DNA of 64,000 nt from Allantophomopsis cytisporea (Eukaryota; Ascomycota; Leotiomycetes; Phacidiales; Phacidiaceae). Positions 20,307 to 31,962 of this stretch are shown here, piece after piece. The notes beneath the pieces are model-generated. The model searched no databases, was not told where the DNA came from, and saw only the letters and a list, made by a program, of their open reading frames with translations. Made by a program: the position numbers and the translations under genes. Each line of letters opens with the position of its first letter. Positions within the stretch are counted from its first letter, which is position 1. Location: assembly GCA_024752435.1 (NCBI GenBank), contig CP103027.1, positions 806,001 to 870,000 of the forward strand, given 5' to 3'.

Positions 20307-22899
20307 TCAAAACTTCTCCATTAAATTCATCCTAACAGTCCACATCCTCGCCCTCTTCCCGAAGATGAACATGGGAATACTAAGCATAAGCAACGCCAGT
20401 TGAATGCCCCCAATAGCGAGGAAAACCAGCCTACTGCCGTCCGCTTCCAACCAGCGGGTAAAGAACAGACTAAAAACCAAACCATGGAAAATATTCTTCG
20501 AGAAATTAAGCGTAACAAGCGCTTCACCAGCGTACTGGCGGTACGAGTCGACGACGAACGTGATAGCGGTAGTAGAGCCGAGCGAACAGCCAAAGGAGAT
20601 GATGCCGAAGAAGATAGTCGGCACAATCCAGCTGTCGTGGACCTGCGCACTCCATCCAAAGCCCATGAGCCCTATGACGGTGGTGACGGCAACAGGAGCG
20701 GCCATGACGAGGCGGAACTCAGGCTCGTAGATGCCGCCATTACGGCTGGCCATGGCACGAACGATGATGTCAGAAACTTTGCCTGCAACGCCGGTGCCGA
20801 GGACGCCACCAATGAAGGGCGAGATGTAGATGAGACCGGTTGAGAGGGCTGAGAAGTTGTAGGTTTCTTTGGAGCGGTAGATGGTCGATACAGATTCTGA
20901 CAATACGATGAGCCATCCGACCGAGCAAGAGTAGACAATTGAGGACCAGAGGACTGCCGGATAAGCGTAGAGGATGAAGGGGCGCATGGAAACACGGAAC
21001 CAATTGTCATGGTGAAGGCGGCCATTCCAAGGTTTGAGTTGCTGAACGAATGATTTGCGTGGAGATTGTTTGAGAGCAGCTGTATAGGCGGATTTTGGCT
21101 CAGGGGCGAGGGAAGGCATCGATTCGATGCGCTCAGGTGAATGCACTTTGGAGCGCACACCTTCAGTAGAAACACCAGAAGCTGGCTCACCTTCAATAGA
21201 GACGCCAGAAACTGGATCACGACCACGACTCATGTAATCGGAATCGCTTCTTTCCAGTTCCATATAGAATGGCGAATTGAAATTATGGAGGCTTGGTGTA
21301 GGGGGACTTTGACTGCTGGGTTGAATACTTTCTCGGGGTTGATGAGCAAAAACCGACACAGGACTTGCGTTTGATTGACTAGCATTAGATACTCGGAATG
21401 AATGCTTGTCCAATGTACCAAGGTTTAGTGATGGCCTCATCTTGTCTGCGTTCGAAACTCCCCCAGCTGAACCTCTTGTATCGAGAGGGGAACCAGAGTC
21501 GTCCACAGCCAGTGTACTTTGAGCCGTTGAAAACTCCCCTCGAGACCCTTCAGCTTCGGTCTCTTTAGATTCAGAGTCTGGGACGAAACCCACATGCAAA
21601 TTTTTACGAGATGTATTCACATCATGAACCGAGTTCTTCTGCGAGGCGTTTCTGACAGCAAGCCTTCTGAGGGCGGTGTTATCATCGGCGCTTCCATCCA
21701 CAGTATGGGGAACTTGAAGCTCCCCGTCTTTTGAGTGTGCCGTGGGCTCAGATATAGCAGTTGGAGGTTTTGGCGTGTGGGAGTTTCTACGACTGCCGAA
21801 GAATGCCATTACGGACGATTTCTCCGAGTTTCTTCTGCTCTTCGAACGAGTGGGTGTGCGATCCCAAAAGGTTTCTGGCACAAACAGGAACAGCAGTACC
21901 AAGCAGAAACCGACAACCATGGTTACAATCCAGAAGACCCATCTCCAGCCAAGAGACTGGATGACAGCTGCACTCAGAAGTGGTACCAGATTCTTCCCAC
22001 CAAGTAGGAGCAAAGTATAGATGCCAATACGATATGCACGCTCGTGTAGGAAGAAAATCTCCGCAATAGTGGCCGACGGTAAGCATTCAACAGGGCTAAC
22101 AGCCATACCCTGAAAAACACGAGCCACCAGGAGAGAATTGTAACTCGGAGAAGCAGCACACCATGCCGAGGTACCAATAAGCAAGAGAGCGCCAAACATG
22201 TAGACTGGCCTTTTCCCATATAGGATTGCCGTCGGGGAAGCAAGTACCGAGCCAACTCCCAAACCCATCATGTATAGTCCGGTAGTTAGGGCCACCTTTG
22301 GCTGTGTAGTGTTATATGTATCCGCAACGTTGGTATATCCTGCCGCAAGGATAGGCGTTAAACCTCCTCCTACCATGCAGTATAATCCCAGCGAGAGCAA
22401 AGCAGTATCTCTCCTCCAAGCGGGCCAATTCAGGGGGTCATTTTGCGACTCGTCAGGTTGTGGTTCGAGGATGATTGCACCGTCCTTCGTCTTCTTCTTT
22501 CCTTCTAATGGCTGTCGTCCTGTCGGAGATCGACTGAGGTTCGACGAAGAAAATTGAGCTGGTAGGGAGGAATGGGAGGTAGACGCTTGTACATTTCGAA
22601 GTCCAAGTGGTTCATTGCGATTACTGCCCGACAAAAGAAGTATGGATCCTACCGGACATGTTAGCACTCATATTGTAACACAGTGCGTATTGCAATTGAT
22701 TCGTGTATGTACCTGGAACCTCATGAGTTCGAGGATCATTCAGAACTCCCATGCTCCATTTTGTCGGTTTGCTTCGGCCATCCTCGAACTCTTCACGATT
22801 TCTCGTTTCCCTGGATTTCCGGTTGAAAATGAACGGCCATTTCCGGCTCGGTGCTCCAGTTTCCTTTTCAGCCTGTGTTGTATCGTCCGACAAAGCCAT
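20307..22899 (-). CDS. MFS transporter with a very long central loop
   Basis: Plasma-membrane secondary transporter of 842 residues in two exons (22899-22713 and 22648-20307). The cytoplasmic N-terminus has the family mark DPLNWPAWRRD before the first membrane helix. TM1-6 run over about 110 residues each side of GLYMMGLGVGSVLA, LYGKRPVYMFGALLLIG and FWIVTMVVGFCLVLLFLFVPETFWD. A hydrophilic loop of about 270 residues rich in S, R and E (for example SRKNLHVGFVPDSESKETEA) separates them from TM7-12 (RPFILYAYPAVLWSSIVYS, FIGGVLGTGVAG, FGIISFGCSLGSTTAITFVVDSYRQYAGEA). The closest named type is the DHA1/HOL3-like branch. The usual fungal MFS length is 500-600 residues, so the loop is the unusual part. 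Substrate is not deducible. Confidence 0.92.
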
Positions 22900-23335
22900 C
22901 TTTAAAGAATTGCGGAGATGCCAGTCAACAGGCGTTGGTTATCATGGGCTGTGTTCGCGACAGAGAGGAGGAGGACGTCGGTGTTCAAAGAATCGAATAG
23001 GCAAATATCGAGAGTATATGGGGAAACAAAAATGTAGGATTCGGAGTCTATAGGGTGTATGTAGTCGAGTGAGGTAGGTAAAGTATTCTAAGGAGAAGCA
23101 GGAAGGGTGACTGCTGTCATATTCAGGTCGCTTGAAAGGAGAAGATACGCAAGGTGATGGTGATTCTCATACTTCCTGCGCAGGATGCTACAAGATCTTG
23201 GCGGCGAGATGGATAGATGGATAGAGATATGGGAGTTGGAAGGAGCGAAGGAGCGTTTTGGAGGGGGGAGGGGGTTTCTACATATGAGTGTGTAATCCCA
23301 TATACGCATGGAGATTCATGTCTGCATGTCTGGCT

Positions 23336-23370
23336 TGAGTGAGTGAGTGAGTGAGTGAGTGAGTGAGTGA
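23336..23370. repeat. (TGAG)n microsatellite
   Basis: About nine uninterrupted TGAG units in the MFS upstream region. Confidence 0.95.
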
Positions 23371-23585
23371 CGGTCAAGCTATGGTTGGCGTTTGTTTTCT
23401 TGGGAATCCACCTTTGGGTCTTTCGCAGGAACGTCAGTCAGCACGGTCACTCTTTTTTTCGTAGACTTTAGGGCCGGGGAGTTGGTGTGGGTGGGACTTT
23501 GGTTGAGGGGGATATTTTCTGATACATACTATTTATTTATTTATTTGCTTGAGCAATCAAGGTACTCTCTAATACTTACTCTCTA

Positions 23586-23651
23586 CTCTCCTCTCTTCTC
23601 CTCTCTTCTCCTCTCTTCTCCTCTCCTCTCCTCTCCTCTCCTCTCCTCTCT
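23586..23651. repeat. CTCTC/CTCTT polypyrimidine repeat
   Basis: Pure C/T tract on the plus strand built of 5-bp CTCTC-like and 10-bp units ending TTCTC. Confidence 0.9.
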
Positions 23652-24493
23652 ACCCTGTTTTTGAGGTGTCGGAAGCGAAAGAAAGGCCGTTTGCTGTTTA
23701 ACGTCTTCTCAAGCATCCCCGGATATGCGTATTCCTCCCTAAAGCATACTGGTGGGGATCAACAAAGGTAAAGAGGCAAACCGGAAAGGAATGCGAGAAT
23801 GGGGGAATGTACCTATTACGAGAGAATATTCGATGAGATATGAGACATTCAAGTTGTATCGATGAGGGACTATACACAGATAAAAAAGTGATCAGTTATG
23901 ATTTTCGAGACAGAAAGTCAAGTCAAGCATTTGATGATGCATGGATGATAGTGCAGGTGATGAGGTGCATGAATTGAATCGAATCTTGCTACAGTAGTGG
24001 TAGAGACGAGACGAGTCAAGTCGAGTCAAGTCAACGTCAACGTCAAACACCCACCCACCACCACCACATCTCAATGTCAAATCCCGGACGCCGATGATAT
24101 GTCACGTGAGCAGAGACCCTTGCACGTACGTAGTACATACATATGTAAGGTACCTAACCCCAGCAGAGATTAATTCACACTTGGTTTTCAAGGACAACGG
24201 ACAATACTCACTATCTGATTATATGGATGGGGTAAATCAAAAGGATTATGCTTTGGTTCTATCTATATATTTGAAACATAGGGGCTATCTATATGTTCGC
24301 TTGCTTTCTTGCCAGTATATACTTCTCATACTCATTCTCTTCTCTGTCATCTACCTGCCTGCATAAGACAAATAAGGAGAAAGCAAAGATTGGCATTCAA
24401 CATCAATGCACGAACGAGTCAATGAATGAATAAACAAACAAACGAGGAATAACTGAATATGAACAAAGAAGTCAGTCATACCTTCCTCGAGTC

Positions 24494-24494
<1 letters not shown>

Positions 24495-24532
<38 letters not shown>
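24495..24532. repeat. (TCTCAC)n microsatellite
   Basis: About six TCTCAC units roughly 300 bp upstream of the thioredoxin-like start. Confidence 0.93.
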
Positions 24533-24823
24533 GCACTCCGCATGCAAAGTATGATCGCCTAGACGCGCCCACCCCGGCCCTGTCTTGGTCCGAGTCCCCT
24601 ACCATATGACGCAGCACTGGATCACAACAAAACCTCAGTAGCCAAAAAAGTATCACGAGTTCAGTTGAGTGCATCACTGAACAAACATCATATCTCAATT
24701 ACAACACACCAACACACCAACACAAATCACAACACATCCAAACAAGACGATCAATTATTCTTCCCCACACGATCAACCAAAGCTCCACCTTCTGACCTAA
24801 GGCCGGCCGCACACGCGCGCACA

Positions 24824-25563
24824 ATGGGCATACGAAGCAAAATCCCCAGCCGCGCTCTGCGCCTTACGTTTCAGCCCTCACATCTCCTTACAACGGCGCG
24901 GGCCTTCTCAACGACAGCCCCCAGGGGAGTCAAGAATCGGATCCATCCACCGTAAGTCAGCAAAAGTCATCGAAGCCATCAAAGCCAGCGAAGCAATGCA
25001 TCCCTCACACACTCCACAAAAACCCCCACAACCTAGTTCAAGATCCCCCCTCCCCTACCCCGCCGATCTTCCCCCAGCCGGCTATCCACAATGAGATGAT
25101 CTGACAACAAGCTCCTCCACACAGAGTGCGCACTCCCGACGAACTCTCCACGTACATTCTCCTGTCGTCCTCGTCTCGTCAGCCCCTCCTGACGCTCTGG
25201 ACAACCTCCCACTGCCCTACGTGCCGCACCGTCTCTCCGCTCATCACAGCCCTCCTCGAGAGCGGCGCCGGCACCGAACAGGGCGGCGTATCCTTCGCGG
25301 AAGTCGAGTACGATTCGCCGGATCTGATGACGAGCGATCTGGGCATGCGCTATATGATCACGAAGATCCCGACTTTGCTGGCGTTTGATCGTGGGGAGCC
25401 GCAGAGCGAGACGCGCGTCGTTGATGGAAGGAAGCTGGCGGATGAACGCTTCCTTAGGGAGTGGATTGAGACTGAGGCGGCGAGGAGAGGGAGTGGGGGT
25501 GCTGGTGGGGGATTCCCAGGGGCTGGAATTCTTGGGGGTTTGTTTGGGGGCGGGAAATCTTGA
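24824..25563 (+). CDS. Mitochondrial thioredoxin-like protein
   Basis: 188 residues in two exons (24824-24951 and 25125-25563). The N-terminus MGIRSKIPSRALRLTFQ, then LLTTARAFSTTAPRG, has arginines, few acids and hydroxylated residues, as expected of a mitochondrial targeting presequence. The mature part is a thioredoxin fold: QPLLTLWTTSHCPTCRTV carries the redox pair CPTC, then VEYDSPDLMTSDLGMRYMI and the cis-proline segment KIPTLLAFDRGEP. Compared with canonical WCGPC the active site is CPTC. The last 20 residues form a glycine-rich tail (GGAGGGFPGAGILGG). Role inferred as a matrix disulfide oxidoreductase; the partner is unknown. G+C is higher than in neighbouring genes. Confidence 0.85.
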
Positions 25564-26224
25564 TGCTTGAAGGACAATGATCTGGAAATAGGATTGGTGG
25601 GACGAAGTGAAGTGCTGATGGGGATAAGTCACATGGTTGAACTCGTCGTGTAGCAGACTTGCTTTACATGAGGAGTCTGACCAAGTGAGAAGGATGTATG
25701 GTTCCCGGAACTACAGCAGTTGGAGGAGCATGTTATGAAGTGGATGGTACATTGTAAATTGCTTCCGTGAATTCACTGGAGTATTCCAAAACATAAGTAT
25801 ATATTTATAAGTCGTAGAAGGTAGATGATAGTCCCAGCACCACGATCGCAGCAACAAAAACATGTCGCATTTGATTTCGTGTGATCTATAATGGAACCCA
25901 AGGTTCTAATATTTGAGCAAGCATCGTATCAAAATCATACGGAGCCAAAGCCTCATCCCATTTTATAAAAGGGCCAAGCAACCAGTAAAACACGTTTCAC
26001 ACCCAGAAGCACGCTCCAATATATCAATCCGCCCTAGTAAATTAAAATACTCCATCCAGTCCCTGAAACCTCCGCAATGGAAAAATCAAAGCACGTATAT
26101 CGGGGTTGCAAATCGGGGTGGTGAAGAAACCAAGAGAAGTTCAGATTCTCCTTTCGCTATCTAGTAACACCAATCAATATCCACGTATGATCTCCAATAT
26201 GAACACACAAACAGATCTTCTAAA
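25564..26224. other. Convergent 3' spacer
   Basis: Between the stops of the thioredoxin-like gene and the minus-strand Zn2Cys6 gene. Probable 3' UTRs only. Confidence 0.5.
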
Positions 26225-29200
26225 TCAAACAACTCCTCTTCCCTGGCCCTGCCCATTATCATTGCCCTGCTCCTGATTAGGATAGATACTTGTAGGCATA
26301 AACCAAACATGCTGGTCGTCAAAATTCCCCTGTGTTCCTCGGCCAGACATCCCGCCGGCGAGGGTCACAGGCGAAGCATTACTATCCATACCCGAAGTAG
26401 CAGTAAGCATATTCTGATCGTTGGCAGACATAGTGGTAGCAGCGGATGGGAAATGAAAATGATCAGCAGCGGAGACGGAGGGAAAGTAGTGTCCCTGATC
26501 ATAGTTGTTCTGGTTGTAGGAATCTTGCCAAGGCCCAAACTCATCGTATCGGCCGTAGTTGGTACCAGCCATTGAAACGAGTGGGATTGACTGCAAATAA
26601 TGTGTGCTGATAGGTGTGTAAGGTGCCGGCGGGACCTGCTGGCTGTTGCTAAATTGGCCGTGCTGCACCCAATGCGTAGTCGTATCAAGTTGCTGCATGC
26701 CGGAGAACTGCGATGAGTCGCCGTACGTCGACGTCGTTGTCGGCAGCGACTGGTAAGTGATTGCTGAGGTATCATTGCCGGATGTAATCCCGGAATCTAC
26801 AGTCCGTGATCTGTGCCGCCAATTTGGAGGGATGGGAGCTTCGGTTTGCATACCGTCTGTGGAGTGGCCTATGAGCGGAGCCACATCACGCAGTAAGCCA
26901 TTGAATATCTCCCACCCTTTCCGTGCTGATATGGATGTCTCAGATAGGGCGTGTAGCCACCGAACGGCATTTTTGGCATCGTCGAAGATGTCATCAACTT
27001 CGCTGGGCATGTGCTGAGCGCGGTATGCGATTTCGAGCATCAAGATGGAGGCTGCTTCGCAAAGATAATGAAGGGCGTTCCACCACCCGCTGATTCTATA
27101 GATTTCTGTAGGATCTGACTTGGTTGTGAAGGTAGTAATGACTGCTCGTGCGGAGTCCACACAGCCTCTGACTGCGTCGTGATTAAAGGTCTTGGACTTT
27201 TGGGATTCGTGTGGAATGCGGCCATCGAAACGGCAGAGACATGGGCGAAACAATGTCATACGAGCGCTGTTATAGAACAGTTCCAGTCCACGGCGTTGAG
27301 AGTCGTGTTGATCATTTTCCTTGGTAGTAAAATCCAACTCTGCTGGTAAAGACGATTTCCACGTTTGAAGTCGTTGCTCCATGCGCTGGATAATGTTTTG
27401 AATATCACTCCATTTCTGATTGATAGTGGCAGCTGAATAGAGTTTCTGAAGGACATCGTGATAGATAATGGACAATTGAATACTGTAGATAAAGAAAGTG
27501 CTGCTGGTATAACTCAATTTGGCAATAGGCGCGGTGATAGCACTAAAAGGTGTTGTGCTGTGACTTGATCGTGCAATTGATGCTCGACGAGAACTAGAGC
27601 CGGAGTTTGAATTTTTCATCTTTCCTACCACAGGGGATGTCTTTGATTGAGATATATCAGATTTGTTATCAGATTTGGACTGTGCCACGCTAGTATCTCT
27701 ATAGGGCGATGATGCTCTGCCAGGCCGGAGTGACTGGTTGAGCGGCGCTGCACGATTGAACAGTTCTTCATCCATGTTGATGGGTAGTGGTGTACTAACA
27801 TCTTGGTTTGAAATAGAGCTCGGACGACCAGTCAGTGCATCAAGCTGGCGCTCAAGACAATAGAGTGACCACCACACCCTTATTTGAAATTCTTTGTCTA
27901 CATCGGTCAGGGTTGTCGCCTCATTTCGAACATGCAAGCCAAGAGACATGGCATGTCTCACAGCAAGCCCATTGACAACCCAGGCTCTGTAAGTTTGATT
28001 GTCAGTACTGTCATAGTTTTGAGAAAAGGTATACACACCTGTTCAACTGATTAGATGACATCAGATAAATAACAAGTAGACCTAGACCACATGTCCTTTG
28101 GAGCTCGGCATCTTTATATAGTAAATGCTCATCATCCATTCCAAGGCGCCTCGCACGAGCAAAATACAAAAGATCATCACGTTCATCGCCCTGATAACTC
28201 GCATTAGTCAAATGTGCTAATCGTGCACCAATTGCGAAGACAAGGTTGATAATACACAGCCAAGTCTCGTCTTGAGGACTTAGATCTGCATCATGATCTC
28301 GTGGGAAAGAATTGAAAGCTTCCATGAAATCGCGCTTTAGAACAAGGGGGCATGCTGCATGAACACTCTCGAAGTATGATTCTACGAGTGCATGAGCAAC
28401 ATCGTGAGGTGGCAATTCGTATGGATTCACGGGTACATCCTCAATACCTCCCTGATCCGTGCTGTTGGTCATGTAATTGGATACGGCAAGTGATCTTTCG
28501 CCTGCCATTCCTTCGATGATGTCTGGGCCCAGTTCGTTGCCTTTTTCGCTTCCCGTCTCGTTCTTTGCCCTTCGAAGCCAACTAACCGAGGAACTCTTGC
28601 CCAGGAAACCATCAGCGCGTGTGTCGTCGTTTTTGTTCGTGTCAATATTCGTTGTATCCAAAGATCCGGTTGAGCCAACATCACCATCAGCATCCCTTTC
28701 ACCGCTGCTGTCACTAAAGCTTTGTAAACGACCATCTTTTGGAAAGGAAAATCCAACACCATCTTCGTCATCCGAGAGAGGGCTAGGCGACTAAAATAGC
28801 GATTAGTCTGAGATCCTAGTACATGAGAGCATACTCACGTTCGATATTACAGCGTGAATCTCCTGTATCATGTCAGGGCTCAGCTGGCCACAATCACGCA
28901 GCTGTTGGAGAAGCGCAACAAGCTGATTATTACGATCATTCGCTTGCTTGTAACGTCTGTTTACCCGAGCCATCTCGCTATCCACAAAAATCAGCTTCTG
29001 TAGATGGCTCAAAGCTACAATCGACTCACAGCCTCTCCCTATCTCGCTTGCCTGCTCCATATACACATTGCTTCCCTTCATTCTTGCACTTCTCACAAGG
29101 ATTTCCTCCAGAGCATTTTGCCTTTGCTCGTCGACATTTATCACAAGCATGTGATGTCCTACTCTTCTCCAGACTCTTATTGCCAGATCTTGCCACATGA

Positions 29201-29481
29201 GAACCTTGTAGTGGCGGCAGCAGCATCTTTCCAACCGGTGGCTGTCCCAGTGCAGAAGAGCGTCGAGAATGGGACATCGGCGCCTCGTTCCCTACTTCGT
29301 CAATTGTCCTCTCTCCATTTTGGAAATTGAGGTTCTCAAACCCGCTGTAGATTTGGCTGGGTCGTCGAAAATATCGATCGGAATTGTGTTGGTTCGTACT
29401 TGATGATAAAGCAGGATCGCGAGACTTGGTAGATTGTGAAGGCCGAATGATCCTTGCACGTTTTGGCTCATTGTTTGGCAT
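26225..29481 (-). CDS. Large Zn(II)2Cys6 transcription factor
   Basis: About 1,030 residues in four exons with introns near 28965-29027, 28793-28841 and 27988-28039. The zinc cluster KSRTSHACDKCRRAKAKC then NPCEKCKNEGKQCVYG has CX2CX6CX5CX2CX6C spacing. It is followed by RDRERLEMARVNRRYKQANDR, a linker and short coiled coil for dimerisation; the acceptor after GTGGATAG keeps this in frame. A fungal_trans domain follows (ESYFESVHAACPLVLKRDFM, FAIGARLA, LGLLVIYLMSSNQLNR, AWVVNGLAVRHAMSLGLHV, RVWWSLYCLERQLDALTGRP). The C-terminal 200 residues are rich in Q, N, S and T, as in activation regions. A Met 39 codons further upstream (29598) is an alternative start. Target genes are not deducible. A long 2.4-kb leader/promoter precedes it. 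Confidence 0.93.
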
Positions 29482-31962
29482 TGTTATCGATGTCGCGAGC
29501 GTATCTTCAGAAGTCTGTATGGCCGGTGCAGTTGAATCGATGTATATATCGAGACAATGTGCGGGTCGGCCACTGATAGTCAGGTAATCAATGCGCAATG
29601 TGAGATATAGAGCAAAACTCTAACTTCCAAGTCGTAGATTATCTGCATGACACCAAATATTAGAATAGAGACACTGTAACATCAAACTAGTCGTGGTTCG
29701 TCGAAGAGAGCAAAATATTGCGCTGTAGAGAATCTCGAGAAGTAAGGAAGCCAATACGCAATTGATGAGACTAGTGTTGATTGGACCCTTCTAGATAGGT
29801 TGAATCGAATGTATGTGTGTGTAGATGGATGATTTGTGGGGGATGATTACAGCGATTCAGTATACGGTACGATCACAACTGAACAAGAGTATGTCAGTCA
29901 GAGTCGAGGAGCTTGAGAGGAGAGCGGTTCAATTGTAAACGTTCGTAGGAAAATTGGACAACTATACCCTCTATGTGCGCAGCGCATAGGAAAGAGGAGG
30001 TGGGCTCTTTCCAGCCGATCGATGTCTTACGCAGTAACTGAGAACGGACAACAACCGTTCGGCTTTTTTCGCAAGTTTAACTTTGATGAGAATGTTGGAC
30101 GAACCTAGAGCAATTGTAGACGGGTAGATCTTCGATTGCCGATGATAATTGTCGTGTGACTGTAGCTATATGAGCATATATGTCTGCGCCGAGAAGATGA
30201 TTGGGATGATTGCTATACGTAGTAAAAAGGAAGATGATGCGCAGGTAGGTATGAGCAGAGGCATGCGAGCTTTCGGACTCGAGTACCAGACCAGTTACTT
30301 ACGTCGTTACAGAATCATATAGAACTCCATATACAGTGCAATTCTACAACACCCTAGACAAGAAAAGATCGAGCTACTCACTCCTGTACTCATGATAAAT
30401 ATTCATTTTGATTCAGTTTTATTAGGTTCACAGGATAAAAACTGGTATGACGAAATCGCGCATGAAAAGCCATAAGATAATCAACCATACATAATAATGA
30501 ATAACCATATTATATCGCCATATATATTTATGTACATACGTATATATTTGGAGTGCAAGCTAGTTACTGTATGAGTGATAGTTGGGATAACGAGTGAGAG
30601 AGACATGATGACGAGTGGGGCGTGCGCTACAAGCAGCCCCCATCGGTCGATATCGTTCGTCGATACAGTGGCGGTAATGTAGGTAGATAGCTACTATAAC
30701 CCAATTACATGCCCATATTCGATATAGCAATGAATTGACAGCTGACGGCGGCCTCGTTGGAACCTTAGATGTAGATATCAATAATGTGCCTATGAATATC
30801 TAATCACATATATCTCCATAAGAAATAATACCTTGCTATGTATTGAGTAGAGTGGGAAGACGTTTCCAAGAGATCAGGTGATCGAGGAAGTTTGATACCT
30901 CAAGGTAAGATACATACGTAATAAGCAAATCAACCTCGAATAATGGTGAAGAGAAGGTCATGAGGTATGTAGTTACAAAGAATAGATGCATCTCCGTAGC
31001 CCTATAATGATGCGCATAATAAATGGGATTCTCAAATCAATGGAGATGCACCATGGTAACATCGGAATTTAAGATGGGCATTTCACGTAAGTAAACTACT
31101 GCGCAGTACCAACCACCATCAGATTGGAAATGCAGTCGTGATGGCATTCCATATATGCAGCCACAACATTTTCCTGCAAGCCCTACCGGATAACAGATCC
31201 GATGGAATCATGTTTAAACAACGTCAAGTCTAGGGTACTCCGTCTTCGGACTGTAAATATGAATATGTTTGGCGACTGGAATAATAGTTAGAGTAGTATG
31301 CAGGACCAGAGAAACAAAGAGGCACACGGGAGATCGGGAAGTGAAGAGAAGGAGAGCTGGGTTCTGTGGTGTTGAGTTCATATATATCAGATTATTCCAA
31401 GCGAAAAAGACACCTTACCTCCAGAATATGGTATTCAATTGGTAAATCAGTACATCAACCACCAATGGGATAGTCTCGGGACGTTAGATAACATTTGATA
31501 CATCTTTATTCCAGCCAGAATCACAACATTGGTAGAGAAAGATATGGCAGATCAATATCCAGATGGAGATCGCCATGCATGTCGGCCCAATTCCGAACGA
31601 GCATCAATATCATATGAAGATGCGTGTCATCGGTGATTAGGCGATACCTCATCTCTTTCTGCTCTACTCCCTTCAGATCGAGTCCTATAACGACCGACCT
31701 CAGATCCCTTGATAATCTCGCACATTAGTGTTGTATCATCTACCCAGTGCCGAGACTACTGTCCCGAGCCGCAGGTAGATAATCTCACATGTATGTATGT
31801 ATGTACACTTCTAAAGTCTATTGAAATTCGGAATCATTTCTTCCTTGAAAGACTATATTTCGAATTCGTTTCGTCGTTGTTATTCAGCAAAGAATAAGGG
31901 TATCTAGCATACTTCATTGAACTACACAATACTCCGTAAACTCCACATGACTGGTCGTCAAG
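29482..31962. other. Long A+T-rich spacer, probable extended promoter/leader
   Basis: 2.5 kb with no convincing gene on either strand. TATATAT-rich stretches occur around 30500-30550. It lies upstream of the 26-29 kb factor and downstream of the telobox gene. Fungal regulators often have long leaders; whether this is transcribed cannot be told. Confidence 0.45.

Larger units (their letters stand above)
22900..24823. other. Divergent promoter region with microsatellites
   Basis: 1.9 kb between the MFS start and the thioredoxin-like start, which face apart. Contains TGAG, CTCTC and TCTCAC repeats. No gene recognised. Confidence 0.5.

Noticed and set aside
20400..20843. Plus-strand frame within the MFS gene
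   Set aside because: Antisense shadow of the membrane helices of the transporter.
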